Below are positions 54,303 to 63,056 of a DNA stretch of 64,000 nt, piece after piece. The notes under the pieces are model-generated. The model did not search any database, had not been told where the DNA came from, and saw only the letters and a list, made by a program, of their open reading frames with translations. The stretch comes from Burkholderia sp. Bp9143 (lineage in GTDB: Bacteria > Pseudomonadota > Gammaproteobacteria > Burkholderiales > Burkholderiaceae). Position numbers and translations under genes: made by a program. Location: NCBI RefSeq assembly GCF_003853645.1, contig NZ_QTPO01000027.1, positions 1-64,000 on the forward strand, read 5' to 3'. Numbering within the stretch: position 1 is the stretch's first letter; the number at the start of each line of letters is the position of its first letter.

Positions 54303-56611
54303 ATCACACCCCCGACCATCAGATAGAACTCACCTTCACGGACATTCACGATCGCGTCTGGAATCTTTCCTTCGCTATCGTTGAGATGTATCCATTCGTA
54401 CATCGAAGTACGATCGAGATTTCCGGAATCAAAATACTCGGCATATTTCTTGTTCGAGTTACTCAGGGGAATCCCATCCCCCATCCTCCAATCCGCCTCA
54501 ATGCGCAAGTCGTAAAGTTGATCGGGCGTCAGGTAGCACAGGCCCACAGAAACGTCATAAGCAAGCGCCTTCTCAGCATGCTCCGGATTGGTCATCGTCG
54601 TAGAGTGGTTGGTCGGGCTGTTGGTCGCACCACGATCGAGCCAGTCGACAATCTGCTTGTCGCGCCATTCCTTGTAGCCGTCCGGCATCGCGCTTTTGCC
54701 GTCCTCGCCGATCACGTGGCCATCGCCATCGAGCCATTCGGTGTTCAGCGTTCGACGTGCCTCCATCCGCATCAGCGCGCGATCCTCGTAACGCTGTCCG
54801 GCCTCGGTTTCTGCCGTACCCTGCGCGACGCTATCCTCGTTCTTCGCGTTGTACTGGTCGTAGGGATCATCGGCGCGCTTGTCCGCATCGGCCTTGTTCG
54901 CATCACGCCAAGCGGCCGGCGGATCGTTGCCTTCGTTGAAGTCGCTGACCGCGTCACCGTCCTTCGTTTCAACAGGCTTGCCGAATCGCAGCGCCTTCGG
55001 CGGGAACGGATCATCAAGTGCCGGAGCATCCGCCACCACGGTCCAGCCCTTCGGCGGATCGGCGTTCACGCGGAGCATGTTCAGCGCCGAACTGATTCCG
55101 GTCACGACGAACATGAGCGGTGCGGTCACAAGCGTAGCTGCCACGCCCAAAACAGACTCGTTCCCTTTGAGTGCGCCGATCAGATTGAACTTGGCCGGCG
55201 GCGATGGCGGATACCAGAAACCCGGTTTCGTTCCGTGCTTGCCGTGCCGCCAATCGTCTTCCCAATACCGGTAGGGTTTCTGAATACCAACCGGAAGGCC
55301 GGATGCGAACACGCGCTGCGTCAGGATGCCGGCCGCGCCGATATCGGCGAGTTCATGCTTGCTGATTCCGCGCCAGCCGATGCCTTGAACCGTCACGGCC
55401 GAGATCACCTGGTCGTGCGGGCAGCAGTACGCCGTGACGCGACCGTATGTCGACTGATTCAGGCCGTGCCGATCGCGATCCTCTTGCGCCGCATAAGAGC
55501 GGTTGCTCGTTGGTGAGACACGCTCGTTTTCCATGTCTTCATCGATTTTTTCCGCGGGCAGTTCGTATGCCTTGCGGGCGCCGATGATCGATAGAAACGT
55601 GCCGAATGTTTTCGTGCGCGCGGTGTAAGCCTGCCGTCCGCGCTGCCCGCTCGCGTCTTTTGTCGCGCGCTGTGACCACGTATCCATGAACGTGTCGGAT
55701 TTGTACGGACCGTCCGCGTTCGCGAAGCTGTACGGTGCATTCGCCAGCACGTAGGCGTCCGCAACGCAGTGGCCCGTGCGTCCCCACGGGTCTTCCACAT
55801 CGGGGAATGCGTCGCCGAAGAACGCTGCCGTGAGGCCCACGATGTTGCCTTGGCTATGGCACACGACGGTAATGGGTACGTCGGCCTGCATGCGGCGAAT
55901 CGACTCGATCAGCCTGGCCAGTCGCAAGGCAGCGAGCACGCCATACGCGCGCGGCGGCGCGCGATACAGCGGACGGTTGGTCGAGTTGATGCCTTGCACC
56001 GTCATCCATCCCATTGTTCGATCGTCCAGACCGCCGTGCCAGAGATCGGGTAGGCTCGAACAGCCGTTCGTAAACGGACCACCGCCCCAATAATCCTTTT
56101 CGTTCAGAAAGATCTTGTCGCCGTATTCCTTCAGTTCGGCCCCAGTCGCGCGATAGCCCCATCGAAAATGAATCACGGGCGAAAACGACGGGTCGGGCTT
56201 GACGTAGTTGTTCGGGAGCAGCTTCGGATTCAAGAACCCATCTGGCGTCACACTTTCCGTGTACTTCGCGGGCGTCAATTGTCCGGCCTCGATGCCGTGA
56301 TACATCATTTGATCGTCCAGTCGCCCGAGCCGACGATTCAGACCTTTGCACAGCCCTTCCTCCGTTGCGTCGAACCATTCGCCTTCGGAGTTCACGCCAT
56401 GCACGAAGATCACGATACCGGGCAAGGGCATCTGCTTGATGCAGATCAGCCGTATGCCTTTCGTGAACCGAGTCACGCCTTCGCCCCGGCCGACGACGAT
56501 CGGCGGCGGCTCCGGGCGCGGCGCAACCGCGCCGGGTTTATCGGTTTTAGCGGCGGGGTCGCTGGTGGGCGAATTCGCTGTCGGTCGCGGATTGATCAAT
56601 GAATCGGTCAT
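54299..56611 (-). CDS. tle3: type VI secretion phospholipase effector Tle3 family
   Basis: The 770-residue protein (start MTDSLINPRPTANSPTS) has a Pro-rich N terminus and then a lipase core. GIVIFVHGVNSEGEWFDATE is the first strand and oxyanion side, and ITVVCHSQGNIVGLTAAFFG is the GxSxG-like nucleophile elbow with Ser in HSQG. TAYCCPHDQVISAVTVQG supplies a likely catalytic Asp-containing loop. A C-terminal DUF3274-type region follows. Tle3 enzymes hydrolyse membrane phospholipids of rival cells. No signal peptide is present, as expected. Coupled to tla3. No vgrG and no obvious immunity gene adjoin it. Confidence 0.85.
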   Translation of the reverse strand: MTDSLINPRPTANSPTSDPAAKTDKPGAVAPRPEPPPIVVGRGEGVTRFTKGIRLICIKQMPLPGIVIFVHGVNSEGEWFDATEEGLCKGLNRRLGRLDDQMMYHGIEAGQLTPAKYTESVTPDGFLNPKLLPNNYVKPDPSFSPVIHFRWGYRATGAELKEYGDKIFLNEKDYWGGGPFTNGCSSLPDLWHGGLDDRTMGWMTVQGINSTNRPLYRAPPRAYGVLAALRLARLIESIRRMQADVPITVVCHSQGNIVGLTAAFFGDAFPDVEDPWGRTGHCVADAYVLANAPYSFANADGPYKSDTFMDTWSQRATKDASGQRGRQAYTARTKTFGTFLSIIGARKAYELPAEKIDEDMENERVSPTSNRSYAAQEDRDRHGLNQSTYGRVTAYCCPHDQVISAVTVQGIGWRGISKHELADIGAAGILTQRVFASGLPVGIQKPYRYWEDDWRHGKHGTKPGFWYPPSPPAKFNLIGALKGNESVLGVAATLVTAPLMFVVTGISSALNMLRVNADPPKGWTVVADAPALDDPFPPKALRFGKPVETKDGDAVSDFNEGNDPPAAWRDANKADADKRADDPYDQYNAKNEDSVAQGTAETEAGQRYEDRALMRMEARRTLNTEWLDGDGHVIGEDGKSAMPDGYKEWRDKQIVDWLDRGATNSPTNHSTTMTNPEHAEKALAYDVSVGLCYLTPDQLYDLRIEADWRMGDGIPLSNSNKKYAEYFDSGNLDRTSMYEWIHLNDSEGKIPDAIVNVREGEFYLMVGGVI

Positions 56612-57177
56612 CCAAACTCCTGAACATCTCAAACACGTTCCTCCGTTATCGGATGCTTACGAAATGAATAGATAAGTGTCCGAAACGATTGAGAATCGCA
56701 ACGAGGCGGCAAGCATATCGAACTGGAGCAGGTGCTAACCGTTGGTGCCGGAAAAATGTGCTCAGGGGCTATGGCGACGAACTCAAATTGTCAGAATGTG
56801 TTTCCAGGCGGAAATCCGTCGCGTCTTTTCATCACTAAAAAAGCGCAGCTGAAGCGGGCTGTTTCCCAACCCATCGCGCTGTCAGGCCCGTCACCCGCCG
56901 ATGTGGCCGTCTGACGCGCTGCATACGACATTGCGTCTGTATTTGTCCACGAGAAATTCGTTATCGTCCGTACATCCATGGCGACGCCGACGAGTTTGTA
57001 TCGCACTGTATCTATCGCCGCTCCGGAAACATCGGATTGCGCTGAAGCCATGGTTCGGAAACATGCCGGATACGTGAGCGGGTTCTACTGTCGACATGCA
57101 GCAAACGTTCGGTGCCAGACGTTCGCACCGGATACCGAGTGATCGATACCCCCCAACTTCCGCCAAGGAGAAATCTC
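56612..57177. other. 566 bp upstream of tle3, no gene seen
   Basis: The stretch is lower in GC than its surroundings and holds only short overlapping frames. It is where a vgrG, PAAR or immunity gene might be expected for a Tle3 locus, but none is found. Confidence 0.5.
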
Positions 57178-57534
57178 ATGAAAGCCGCTCGAATCCTCGC
57201 AGTTGCCGTGCTCGCCTCGATCCCCGCGTTGTCGTTCGCCGATACCGGCCACGGCCTCACGCGTGCCGAAGTACGCGCCGACCTCATCCGGCTCGAGAAG
57301 GCCGGCTACAGCCCGGCCAGCAGCGAAGCGCACTATCCGGACGATATCGCCGCCGCACAGAACGCCGTCGCCGCCGCGCAGCGGGTCGCGCGTTCCGACC
57401 AGAACGGTCCGTCGAAGTCGCAGGACGACAACGTGGCGGACGCGTCGGCACCGGCCGCCCGCTTCGCCGCATCCGACACGCGGGCCGCACGCAACGCACG
57501 CACGGACGCCGACGATCTGTACGCGCACTCGTGA
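57178..57534 (+). CDS. DUF4148 exported protein
   Basis: The 118-residue protein starts MKAARILAVAVLASIPALSF with a clear signal peptide cut after SFA. Its DUF4148 core is LTRAEVRADLIRLEKAGYSP, then EAHYPDDIAAAQNAVAAAQR. This family is abundant in Burkholderia and has no known function. AAGGAGA precedes the ATG. It is 82 bp upstream of an exported hydrolase on the same strand. Confidence 0.9.
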   Translation: MKAARILAVAVLASIPALSFADTGHGLTRAEVRADLIRLEKAGYSPASSEAHYPDDIAAAQNAVAAAQRVARSDQNGPSKSQDDNVADASAPAARFAASDTRAARNARTDADDLYAHS

Positions 57535-57616
57535 TTCGCTGCCGCGCCTGCCGCACGTAGGCGCGGCCGCATCGGAAACACCTCATATGAACAACACGAT
57601 GGAAAGGAGCATGACG

Positions 57617-58408
57617 ATGGTCGGTTTGACGAAACGGGTTCTGGTGTCCGCGGCGGTGCTCGGCGGGCTGTTCGGTGCGGTCGCGGTGCAGGCAGCGCCG
57701 AAGGACGACCTGAAGGGCACGAACGTCGTGCTCGTGCACGGCGCGTTCGCCGACGGGTCGAGCTGGAACCGCGTGATTCCGCTGCTCGAAGCGCGCGGCC
57801 TGCATGTGGTATCGGTGCAGAACCCGCTGAGCTCGCTTGCCGACGATACGGCCGCGACGAAGCGCGCGATCGACGAGCAGAAGGGGCCCGTCGTGCTGGT
57901 CGGTCATTCGTGGGCCGGCGTCGTGATCAGCGACGCAGGCAACGACGACAAGGTGAAATCGCTCGTCTACGTCGCCGCGTTCGCGCCGGACAACGGCCAG
58001 TCGATCGCCGACGTCACGCAGGGGCTGCCGGCGCCGGCGTGGGCCGGCGAGCTGCGCAAGGACGCCGGCGGCTTCGCGACGCTGTCGGACAAGGCGATCG
58101 CGCAGGATTTCGCGCCGGACCTGCCGCCCGTGCAGCAGCGCGTCGTCGCGGCGACGCAAGGGCCGTGGTACGGTGGCTGCATTTCGGAGAAGGTGACGCA
58201 GGCCGCGTGGCATGCGAAGCCGTCGTCGTTCGTCGTCGCGACGCAGGACCGGATGATCGATCCGAAGCTGCAGGAGGCGATGGCGAAGCGGATCGGTGCG
58301 ACGGTCACGCGCGTGAACGGCAGCCACGTCGCGATGCTGAGCGAGCCGAAGGCCGTGGCCGATGCGATCATCGCGGCCGCGGAACGTGCGAAGCAGGATG
58401 CGCAGTGA
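57617..58408 (+). CDS. exported alpha/beta hydrolase (EstC-like)
   Basis: ATG 57617 is chosen because AAGGAG lies 7 bp upstream; earlier ATGs at 57587 and 57611 are possible. The product of about 263 residues has a signal peptide (LTKRVLVSAAVLGGLFGAVA). The hydrolase core has VVLVHGAFADGSSWNRVIPL, nucleophile Ser in VLVGHSWAGVVISDAG and a catalytic His in VNGSHVAMLSEPKAV. This is the EstC/salicylate-esterase-like family. It probably acts in the periplasm on small esters. Neighbours do not fix the substrate. Confidence 0.87.
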   Translation: MVGLTKRVLVSAAVLGGLFGAVAVQAAPKDDLKGTNVVLVHGAFADGSSWNRVIPLLEARGLHVVSVQNPLSSLADDTAATKRAIDEQKGPVVLVGHSWAGVVISDAGNDDKVKSLVYVAAFAPDNGQSIADVTQGLPAPAWAGELRKDAGGFATLSDKAIAQDFAPDLPPVQQRVVAATQGPWYGGCISEKVTQAAWHAKPSSFVVATQDRMIDPKLQEAMAKRIGATVTRVNGSHVAMLSEPKAVADAIIAAAERAKQDAQ

Positions 58409-58482
58409 GTGAATGCGGCGCCGCGATGCGGGTGACGCGCGGTGCCGTCGGTGATTGTGATGTCCTTTCACGAGGAGCAGTC

Positions 58483-59886
58483 ATGACGCAGCAACTCTGG
58501 CAACTGTCGGCGACTGAAATTGCGAAGCGGGTGCGGCAACGCGAAGTGTCCGCAAGGGAAGTGGCGGACGCCACGCTGGCGCGTCTCGACGCGGTGAACC
58601 CGGCGATCAATGCGGTGGTCGAGCATCGTCCCGACGACGTGCGGCGACAGGCCGACGCAGTCGATCGCGCGATCGCGCGCGGCGACGATCCGGGGCCGCT
58701 CGCCGGCGTGCCCGTGACGGTGAAGATCAACGTCGACGTCGCGGCATTCGCGACGACCAACGGCACGCGGCTGCAGGAAAACCTGATCGCGAGCGCGGAT
58801 AGCCCGTCCGTCTCGAACCTGAGAAAGGCCGGCGCGGTGCTGCTCGGCCGCACCAATTCGCCGACGTTCGCGCTGCGCTGGTTCACGTCGAATCTCGTGC
58901 ACGGCCATACGTACAATCCGCGCAACCGGTCGTTGACGCCGGGCGGATCGAGCGGCGGCGCGGCGGCGGCCGTGGCCGCCGGGATCGGCCCGATCGCGGT
59001 CGGCACCGACATCGGCGGCTCGGTGCGTTACCCGGCCTATGCGTGCGGCGTGCATGGCATCCGGCCGTCGCTCGGGCGTGTGCCGGCGTTCAACGCGTCG
59101 TCGCCCGAGCGTGCGATCGGCGCGCAACTGATGTCGACGACGGGACCGATCGCACGCACGATCGACGATCTCGCGCTGGCGCTACGTGCATTCGCCGCGC
59201 CGGACCCGCGCGACCCGTGGTACGTGCCGGTGCTGATCGAAGGCCGCGCGGTGCCGAAACGCGCGGCGTTGTGCGTGCGTCCGGGCGGCTTGCAGGTCGT
59301 GCCCGAGGTCGAGGCCGCGTTGCGCGATGCGGCGCGCCGGCTCGTCGATGCGGGCTGGACCGTCGATGAAATCGACGATACGCCGCCGATGCGCGAGGCC
59401 GCGCTGTTGCAGGAGCAGCTCTGGCTGGGCGACGGATTCGACGCGTTGGCGAACGCGGTCGCCAGCGACGGCGATCCGGGCGCGGCCGCGGTGATTGCCG
59501 CCGTGCGCGGCAAGGTGCGCGATCTGCCGGCCGACGTGATCAGCCGCGCGCTCGTGCGGCGCACGACGCTGACGCGGCAGTGGCGGCTCTTTCTCGATGA
59601 ATACGCGGTGTTGCTGCTGCCGGTGTCGTCGGAGCTGCCGTTTCCCGACGATCTCGATCGGCAAGGACCGGAAGGGTTCGAGCGCGTATGGGAAGCGCAG
59701 CTCACGCTGCGCGCGCTGCCGGCGATGGGGTTGCCGGGGCTCGCGGTGACGACGGGGTTCGTCGATAACGTGCCGGTAGGCGTGCAGGTTGTCGCCGCGC
59801 ATCATCGTGAGGATCTGTGTTTGCTGGCCGGGCGCGATATCGAGGCGCGTGGCGTGTCGATCGCGGCGGTCGATCCTGTCGTTTGA
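58483..59886 (+). CDS. amidase signature family protein
   Basis: The 467-residue protein has Lys in VPVTVKINVDV, PGGSSGGAAAAVAAGIGP with the cis-Ser, and GTDIGGSVRYPAYACGVHGI with the nucleophile Ser, so the triad is complete. It resembles GatA-like and AtzF-like amidases of general metabolism and is unlike the 43172 nitrile-pathway enzyme, which has a long N-terminal extension. A GAGGAG site precedes the ATG. It stands 74 bp after the exported hydrolase. Substrate unknown. Confidence 0.88.
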   Translation: MTQQLWQLSATEIAKRVRQREVSAREVADATLARLDAVNPAINAVVEHRPDDVRRQADAVDRAIARGDDPGPLAGVPVTVKINVDVAAFATTNGTRLQENLIASADSPSVSNLRKAGAVLLGRTNSPTFALRWFTSNLVHGHTYNPRNRSLTPGGSSGGAAAAVAAGIGPIAVGTDIGGSVRYPAYACGVHGIRPSLGRVPAFNASSPERAIGAQLMSTTGPIARTIDDLALALRAFAAPDPRDPWYVPVLIEGRAVPKRAALCVRPGGLQVVPEVEAALRDAARRLVDAGWTVDEIDDTPPMREAALLQEQLWLGDGFDALANAVASDGDPGAAAVIAAVRGKVRDLPADVISRALVRRTTLTRQWRLFLDEYAVLLLPVSSELPFPDDLDRQGPEGFERVWEAQLTLRALPAMGLPGLAVTTGFVDNVPVGVQVVAAHHREDLCLLAGRDIEARGVSIAAVDPVV

Positions 59887-60310
59887 TGCGGTGACGGGCG
59901 TGGTGCGTCGGCGATGCACCGCGCCCGTCGGTTGTTGTTTGTCGAATCGTCGATTCATCAAAGCGCGCGTCATCCCGCCCGGCGCATGATTCCGCTTCGG
60001 ATTCCATTACAACGTGCAGCGCGTCGCGTCCTACACCGTTCTTGACTTCGCACCCGCCAATCCTTTCAACAACCTTCGATGCATGACGTCGAACGGCCGT
60101 CGTTCCACATCCCCCGCGCGAACCCGCACCCATAGCGCGCCTCTGCTATTGCAATTCACGCGCCGCTGATTTGGAAATGAATTTTTATTGGTTCTGCTTC
60201 CCCGACCGCGCTCGCATAGTGGGGCTGACGGCTATAGACAGCACGCAAGCTGCACCGGCCGCATTCCCGGTGTTGTTGATCATACGAATCTGCGAGAACA
60301 AGGAAGCGTG
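59887..60310. promoter_or_regulatory. 424 bp upstream of rhodanese-encapsulin locus
   Basis: No gene is seen. It contains an AT-richer patch (about 60165-60195) and the 12-bp motif TGACGGCTATAG at 60226-60237, which recurs ahead of the encapsulin gene at 62024-62035. It is probably the promoter region of the rhodanese operon. Confidence 0.55.
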
Positions 60311-60781
60311 ATGACGTTTGCATTGGAAGAACGAACCGCCGCCCACCAGGCGCTCGAAGACGCCCGCGCGGCGGCCGCATTGGCGGGCACGCCGTACGCG
60401 GGTGGCGTGGCACCCGAAGCAGCGTGGGCGCTGTTTTCCGCCGGCGACGCGTTGCTGGTCGACGTGCGCACCGCGGAAGAACGGAAATTCGTCGGCCACG
60501 TGCCGGAGTCGCTGCACGTGGCGTGGGCGACCGGCACGAGCCTGACGCGCAACCCGCGCTTCGTGCGCGAACTCGAAGCGAAGACCGGCAAGGACGCGGT
60601 GGTGTTGCTGCTCTGCCGCAGCGGCAACCGCTCCGCGCAGGCGGCCGAAGCTGCCACCAAGGGTGGCTTCACGCAGGTATTCAACGTGCCCGAAGGGTTC
60701 GAGGGCGACCTCGACGAACAGCAGCATCGCGGCGGCCGGAACGGCTGGCGCCATCGCGGCCTGCCGTGGGCGCAGGACTGA
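60311..60781 (+). CDS. rhodanese-like sulfurtransferase
   Basis: The 156-residue protein is a single rhodanese domain: SAGDALLVDVRTAEERKFVG, HVPESLHVAW and the active-site loop LLLCRSGNRSAQAAEAATKG, whose Cys would carry persulfide sulfur. GGFTQVFNVPEGFEGDLDEQ closes the domain. It is 28 bp ahead of the serine acetyltransferase gene, and an encapsulin with a cysteine desulfurase follows. This places it in sulfur handling, perhaps as a persulfide acceptor. Confidence 0.93.
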   Translation: MTFALEERTAAHQALEDARAAAALAGTPYAGGVAPEAAWALFSAGDALLVDVRTAEERKFVGHVPESLHVAWATGTSLTRNPRFVRELEAKTGKDAVVLLLCRSGNRSAQAAEAATKGGFTQVFNVPEGFEGDLDEQQHRGGRNGWRHRGLPWAQD

Positions 60782-60809
60782 GTCACGGCCGTTACGGGGA
60801 GAAGTCAGC

Positions 60810-61769
60810 ATGGCCGCATTCGACATCGACGACATCGTTCAGTCGCTCCAGACCGTGCGCCGCGCGTGGCGCGAGAAACAGCGGCGCTCGCTCGAACCGG
60901 GCGGGCGCGACCTGCCGGCGCGCGAGGCGCTCGCACAGATCATCGGCGCGCTGAAGGGCGTGCTGTTCCCGATGCGGCTCGGGCCACCCGACCTGCGGCA
61001 GGAGAGCGAGAACTTCCATGTGGCTCACGCGCTTGACGCGGCACTGAACGCGCTGCTCACGCAGGTGACGCTCGAGCTGCGCTACGCGGCGCGGCAACGC
61101 AACGCCGACGCGCAGATCGACGAAGCGGCCTCCATCGCCGTGCAGGCATTCGCCGCACGACTGCCCGACATCCGACGGCTGCTCGACAGCGACGTGCTGG
61201 CCGCATTCCATGGCGATCCGGCGGCGGGCAGCGTCGACGAAGTGCTGCTGTGCTATCCCGGCATCCTCGCGATGATCCACCACCGGCTCGCGCACGAGTT
61301 GTACCAACTCGGGCTACCGCTGCTCGCGCGGATCATCGCCGAGCAGGCGCACGCGGAAACCGGCATCGACATTCATCCGGGCGCGCGCATCGGCGGCGGC
61401 TTCTTCATCGACCACGGCACGGGTGTCGTGATCGGCGAGACCGCGATCATCGGCGAGCGCGTGCGCGTGTACCAGGCCGTGACGCTCGGCGCGAAGCGCT
61501 TCCCGCGCGATGCGGCCGGCCATCTGGAGAAGGGGCTCGCGCGCCATCCGATCGTCGAGGACGACGTCGTGATCTATGCGGGCGCAACGATCCTCGGCCG
61601 CGTGACGATCGGCCGCGGCGCGGTGATCGGCGGCAACGTGTGGCTCACGCAGGACGTGCCGGCCGGCGCGAACATCACGCAGGCCGTGCTGCGCAGCGAG
61701 GCGAATGCCGCGCCGCGCGCGCGGACCGAGCCGGCCGAGCCGGTATCCGACACGCAGGTGACGACATGA
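60810..61769 (+). CDS. epsC: serine O-acetyltransferase, EpsC type
   Basis: The enzyme makes O-acetylserine, the precursor of cysteine. The 319-residue protein has a long helical N-terminal half and a left-handed beta helix of hexapeptide repeats: GIDIHPGARIGGGFFIDHGT, GVVIGETAIIGERVRVYQAV and VIYAGATILGRVTIGRGAVI. The catalytic His lies in the FIDHGTGV segment. The length and N-terminal extension fit EpsC-type enzymes rather than short CysE. GGGGAGA precedes the ATG. The stop overlaps the start of the XRE gene (ATGA). In this locus it would supply cysteine for the desulfurase. Confidence 0.92.
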   Translation: MAAFDIDDIVQSLQTVRRAWREKQRRSLEPGGRDLPAREALAQIIGALKGVLFPMRLGPPDLRQESENFHVAHALDAALNALLTQVTLELRYAARQRNADAQIDEAASIAVQAFAARLPDIRRLLDSDVLAAFHGDPAAGSVDEVLLCYPGILAMIHHRLAHELYQLGLPLLARIIAEQAHAETGIDIHPGARIGGGFFIDHGTGVVIGETAIIGERVRVYQAVTLGAKRFPRDAAGHLEKGLARHPIVEDDVVIYAGATILGRVTIGRGAVIGGNVWLTQDVPAGANITQAVLRSEANAAPRARTEPAEPVSDTQVTT

Positions 61770-61987
61770 GCGACCTGATCCAGCACTTCGGCGCCAACGT
61801 GCGCAAGCTGCGCGAAGCGCGCACGTGGTCGCAGGAGCAGCTTGCCGAACACGCGGGGCTGAACCGTTCGTATGTCGGCGAGATCGAGCGCGGCGAGGCG
61901 ATTGCATCGATCGTCACCGCCGACAAGATCGCGCGCGCGTTCGACGTGTCGATCTCGACGCTGTTGCCCGGCGTGTACGTCACCTGA
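61766..61987 (+). CDS. small XRE-family regulator
   Basis: The 73-residue protein is almost entirely one helix-turn-helix: FGANVRKLREARTWSQEQLA, HAGLNRSYVGEIERGEA. It has no sensor domain. Its ATG overlaps the acetyltransferase stop. Because the same 12-bp motif lies ahead of the rhodanese gene and just downstream of this gene ahead of the encapsulin gene, this regulator is the natural candidate to bind it. That is an inference. Confidence 0.9.
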   Translation: MSDLIQHFGANVRKLREARTWSQEQLAEHAGLNRSYVGEIERGEAIASIVTADKIARAFDVSISTLLPGVYVT

Positions 61988-62023
61988 CGCATCCCGCTTC
62001 CTTTCCCGTTCGGTTGTGCCGTG

Positions 62024-62035
62024 TGACGGCTATAG
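62024..62035 (+). promoter_or_regulatory. TGACGGCTATAG motif ahead of encapsulin gene
   Basis: This 12-bp sequence is identical to 60226-60237 ahead of the rhodanese gene. It lies 88 bp before the encapsulin ATG and 36 bp after the XRE stop. It may contain a -10 element (TATAG) or be an operator. Confidence 0.5.
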
Positions 62036-62123
62036 CATGTTGAGCCGGCAGGTGCGTGCTTCCGATAATCCCCCCCGCGTCATAAGCAATCCCGTTTTTC
62101 ATCTTAAGAACCCGGAGCCACAC

Positions 62124-63056
62124 ATGTCGACCGTTGCAAGCGGCACGGCCGCGCTGAGCGATCACGCCGCCCGCCAACTAGCGAACGCTACCAAGACCGT
62201 CCCGCAGCTTTCCACGATTACACCGCGCTGGCTGACCCATCTGCTGCAGTGGGTGCCGGTCGAGGCCGGCATCTATCGCCTGAATCAGGTGAAGAACCCG
62301 GAAGCCGTGCGCGCCGCGTGCACGCAGCTCGAGGACGAAAGCGTGCTGCCGCGGACCTTCGTGCCGTACGAGGAACAGCCGCGCGAGTATTTCCTGAACG
62401 CGGTGAGCACGGTGCTCGACGTGCATACGCGGATCTCCGATCTCTACAGCAGTCCTCATGACCAGATCAAGGAACAGCTGCGCCTGACGATCGAGACGAT
62501 CAAGGAGCTGCAGGAAAGCCAGCTGATCAACAACCCCGACTACGGGCTGCTCGCGAACGTGACCGACGAACAGCGGATCTTCCCGCTGACCGGCGCACCG
62601 ACGCCGGACGACCTCGACGAGTTGCTGACCAAGGTGTGGAAGGAACCGGCGTTCTTCCTCGCGCACCCGCTCGCGATCGCCGCGTTCGGCCGCGAATGCA
62701 CGCGGCGCGGCGTGCCGCCGCCGACGGTCAGCCTGTTCGGCTCGCAGTTCCTCACGTGGCGCGGCATTCCGCTGATCCCGTCGGACAAGGTGCCCGTCGC
62801 GGACGGCAAGACCAAGATCCTGCTGCTGCGCGTCGGCGACAAGCGCCAGGGCGTCGTCGGCCTCTATCAGCCGGGCGTCGCGGGCGAGCAGGGGCCGGGC
62901 CTGTCGGTGCGCTTCATGGGGATCAACAACCAGGCGATCGCGTCGTACCTGATCTCGCTGTACTGCTCGCTCGCGGTCCACTCGCCGGATGCGCTGGCTG
63001 TCCTCGATGACGTTGAAATCGCCAAGTACCATGACTATCCCGACACCTACCGTTAA
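62124..63056 (+). CDS. family 2A encapsulin shell protein
   Basis: The 310-residue protein is an HK97-fold encapsulin of the SrpI-like family 2[61 protein letters not shown] and [20 protein letters not shown]. It assembles into a protein nanocompartment that houses a cysteine desulfurase for sulfur storage. GGAG precedes the ATG. The gene overlaps the cargo gene by 26 bp, the standard arrangement. Rhodanese and acetyltransferase genes upstream fit a sulfur role. Confidence 0.93.
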   Translation: MSTVASGTAALSDHAARQLANATKTVPQLSTITPRWLTHLLQWVPVEAGIYRLNQVKNPEAVRAACTQLEDESVLPRTFVPYEEQPREYFLNAVSTVLDVHTRISDLYSSPHDQIKEQLRLTIETIKELQESQLINNPDYGLLANVTDEQRIFPLTGAPTPDDLDELLTKVWKEPAFFLAHPLAIAAFGRECTRRGVPPPTVSLFGSQFLTWRGIPLIPSDKVPVADGKTKILLLRVGDKRQGVVGLYQPGVAGEQGPGLSVRFMGINNQAIASYLISLYCSLAVHSPDALAVLDDVEIAKYHDYPDTYR

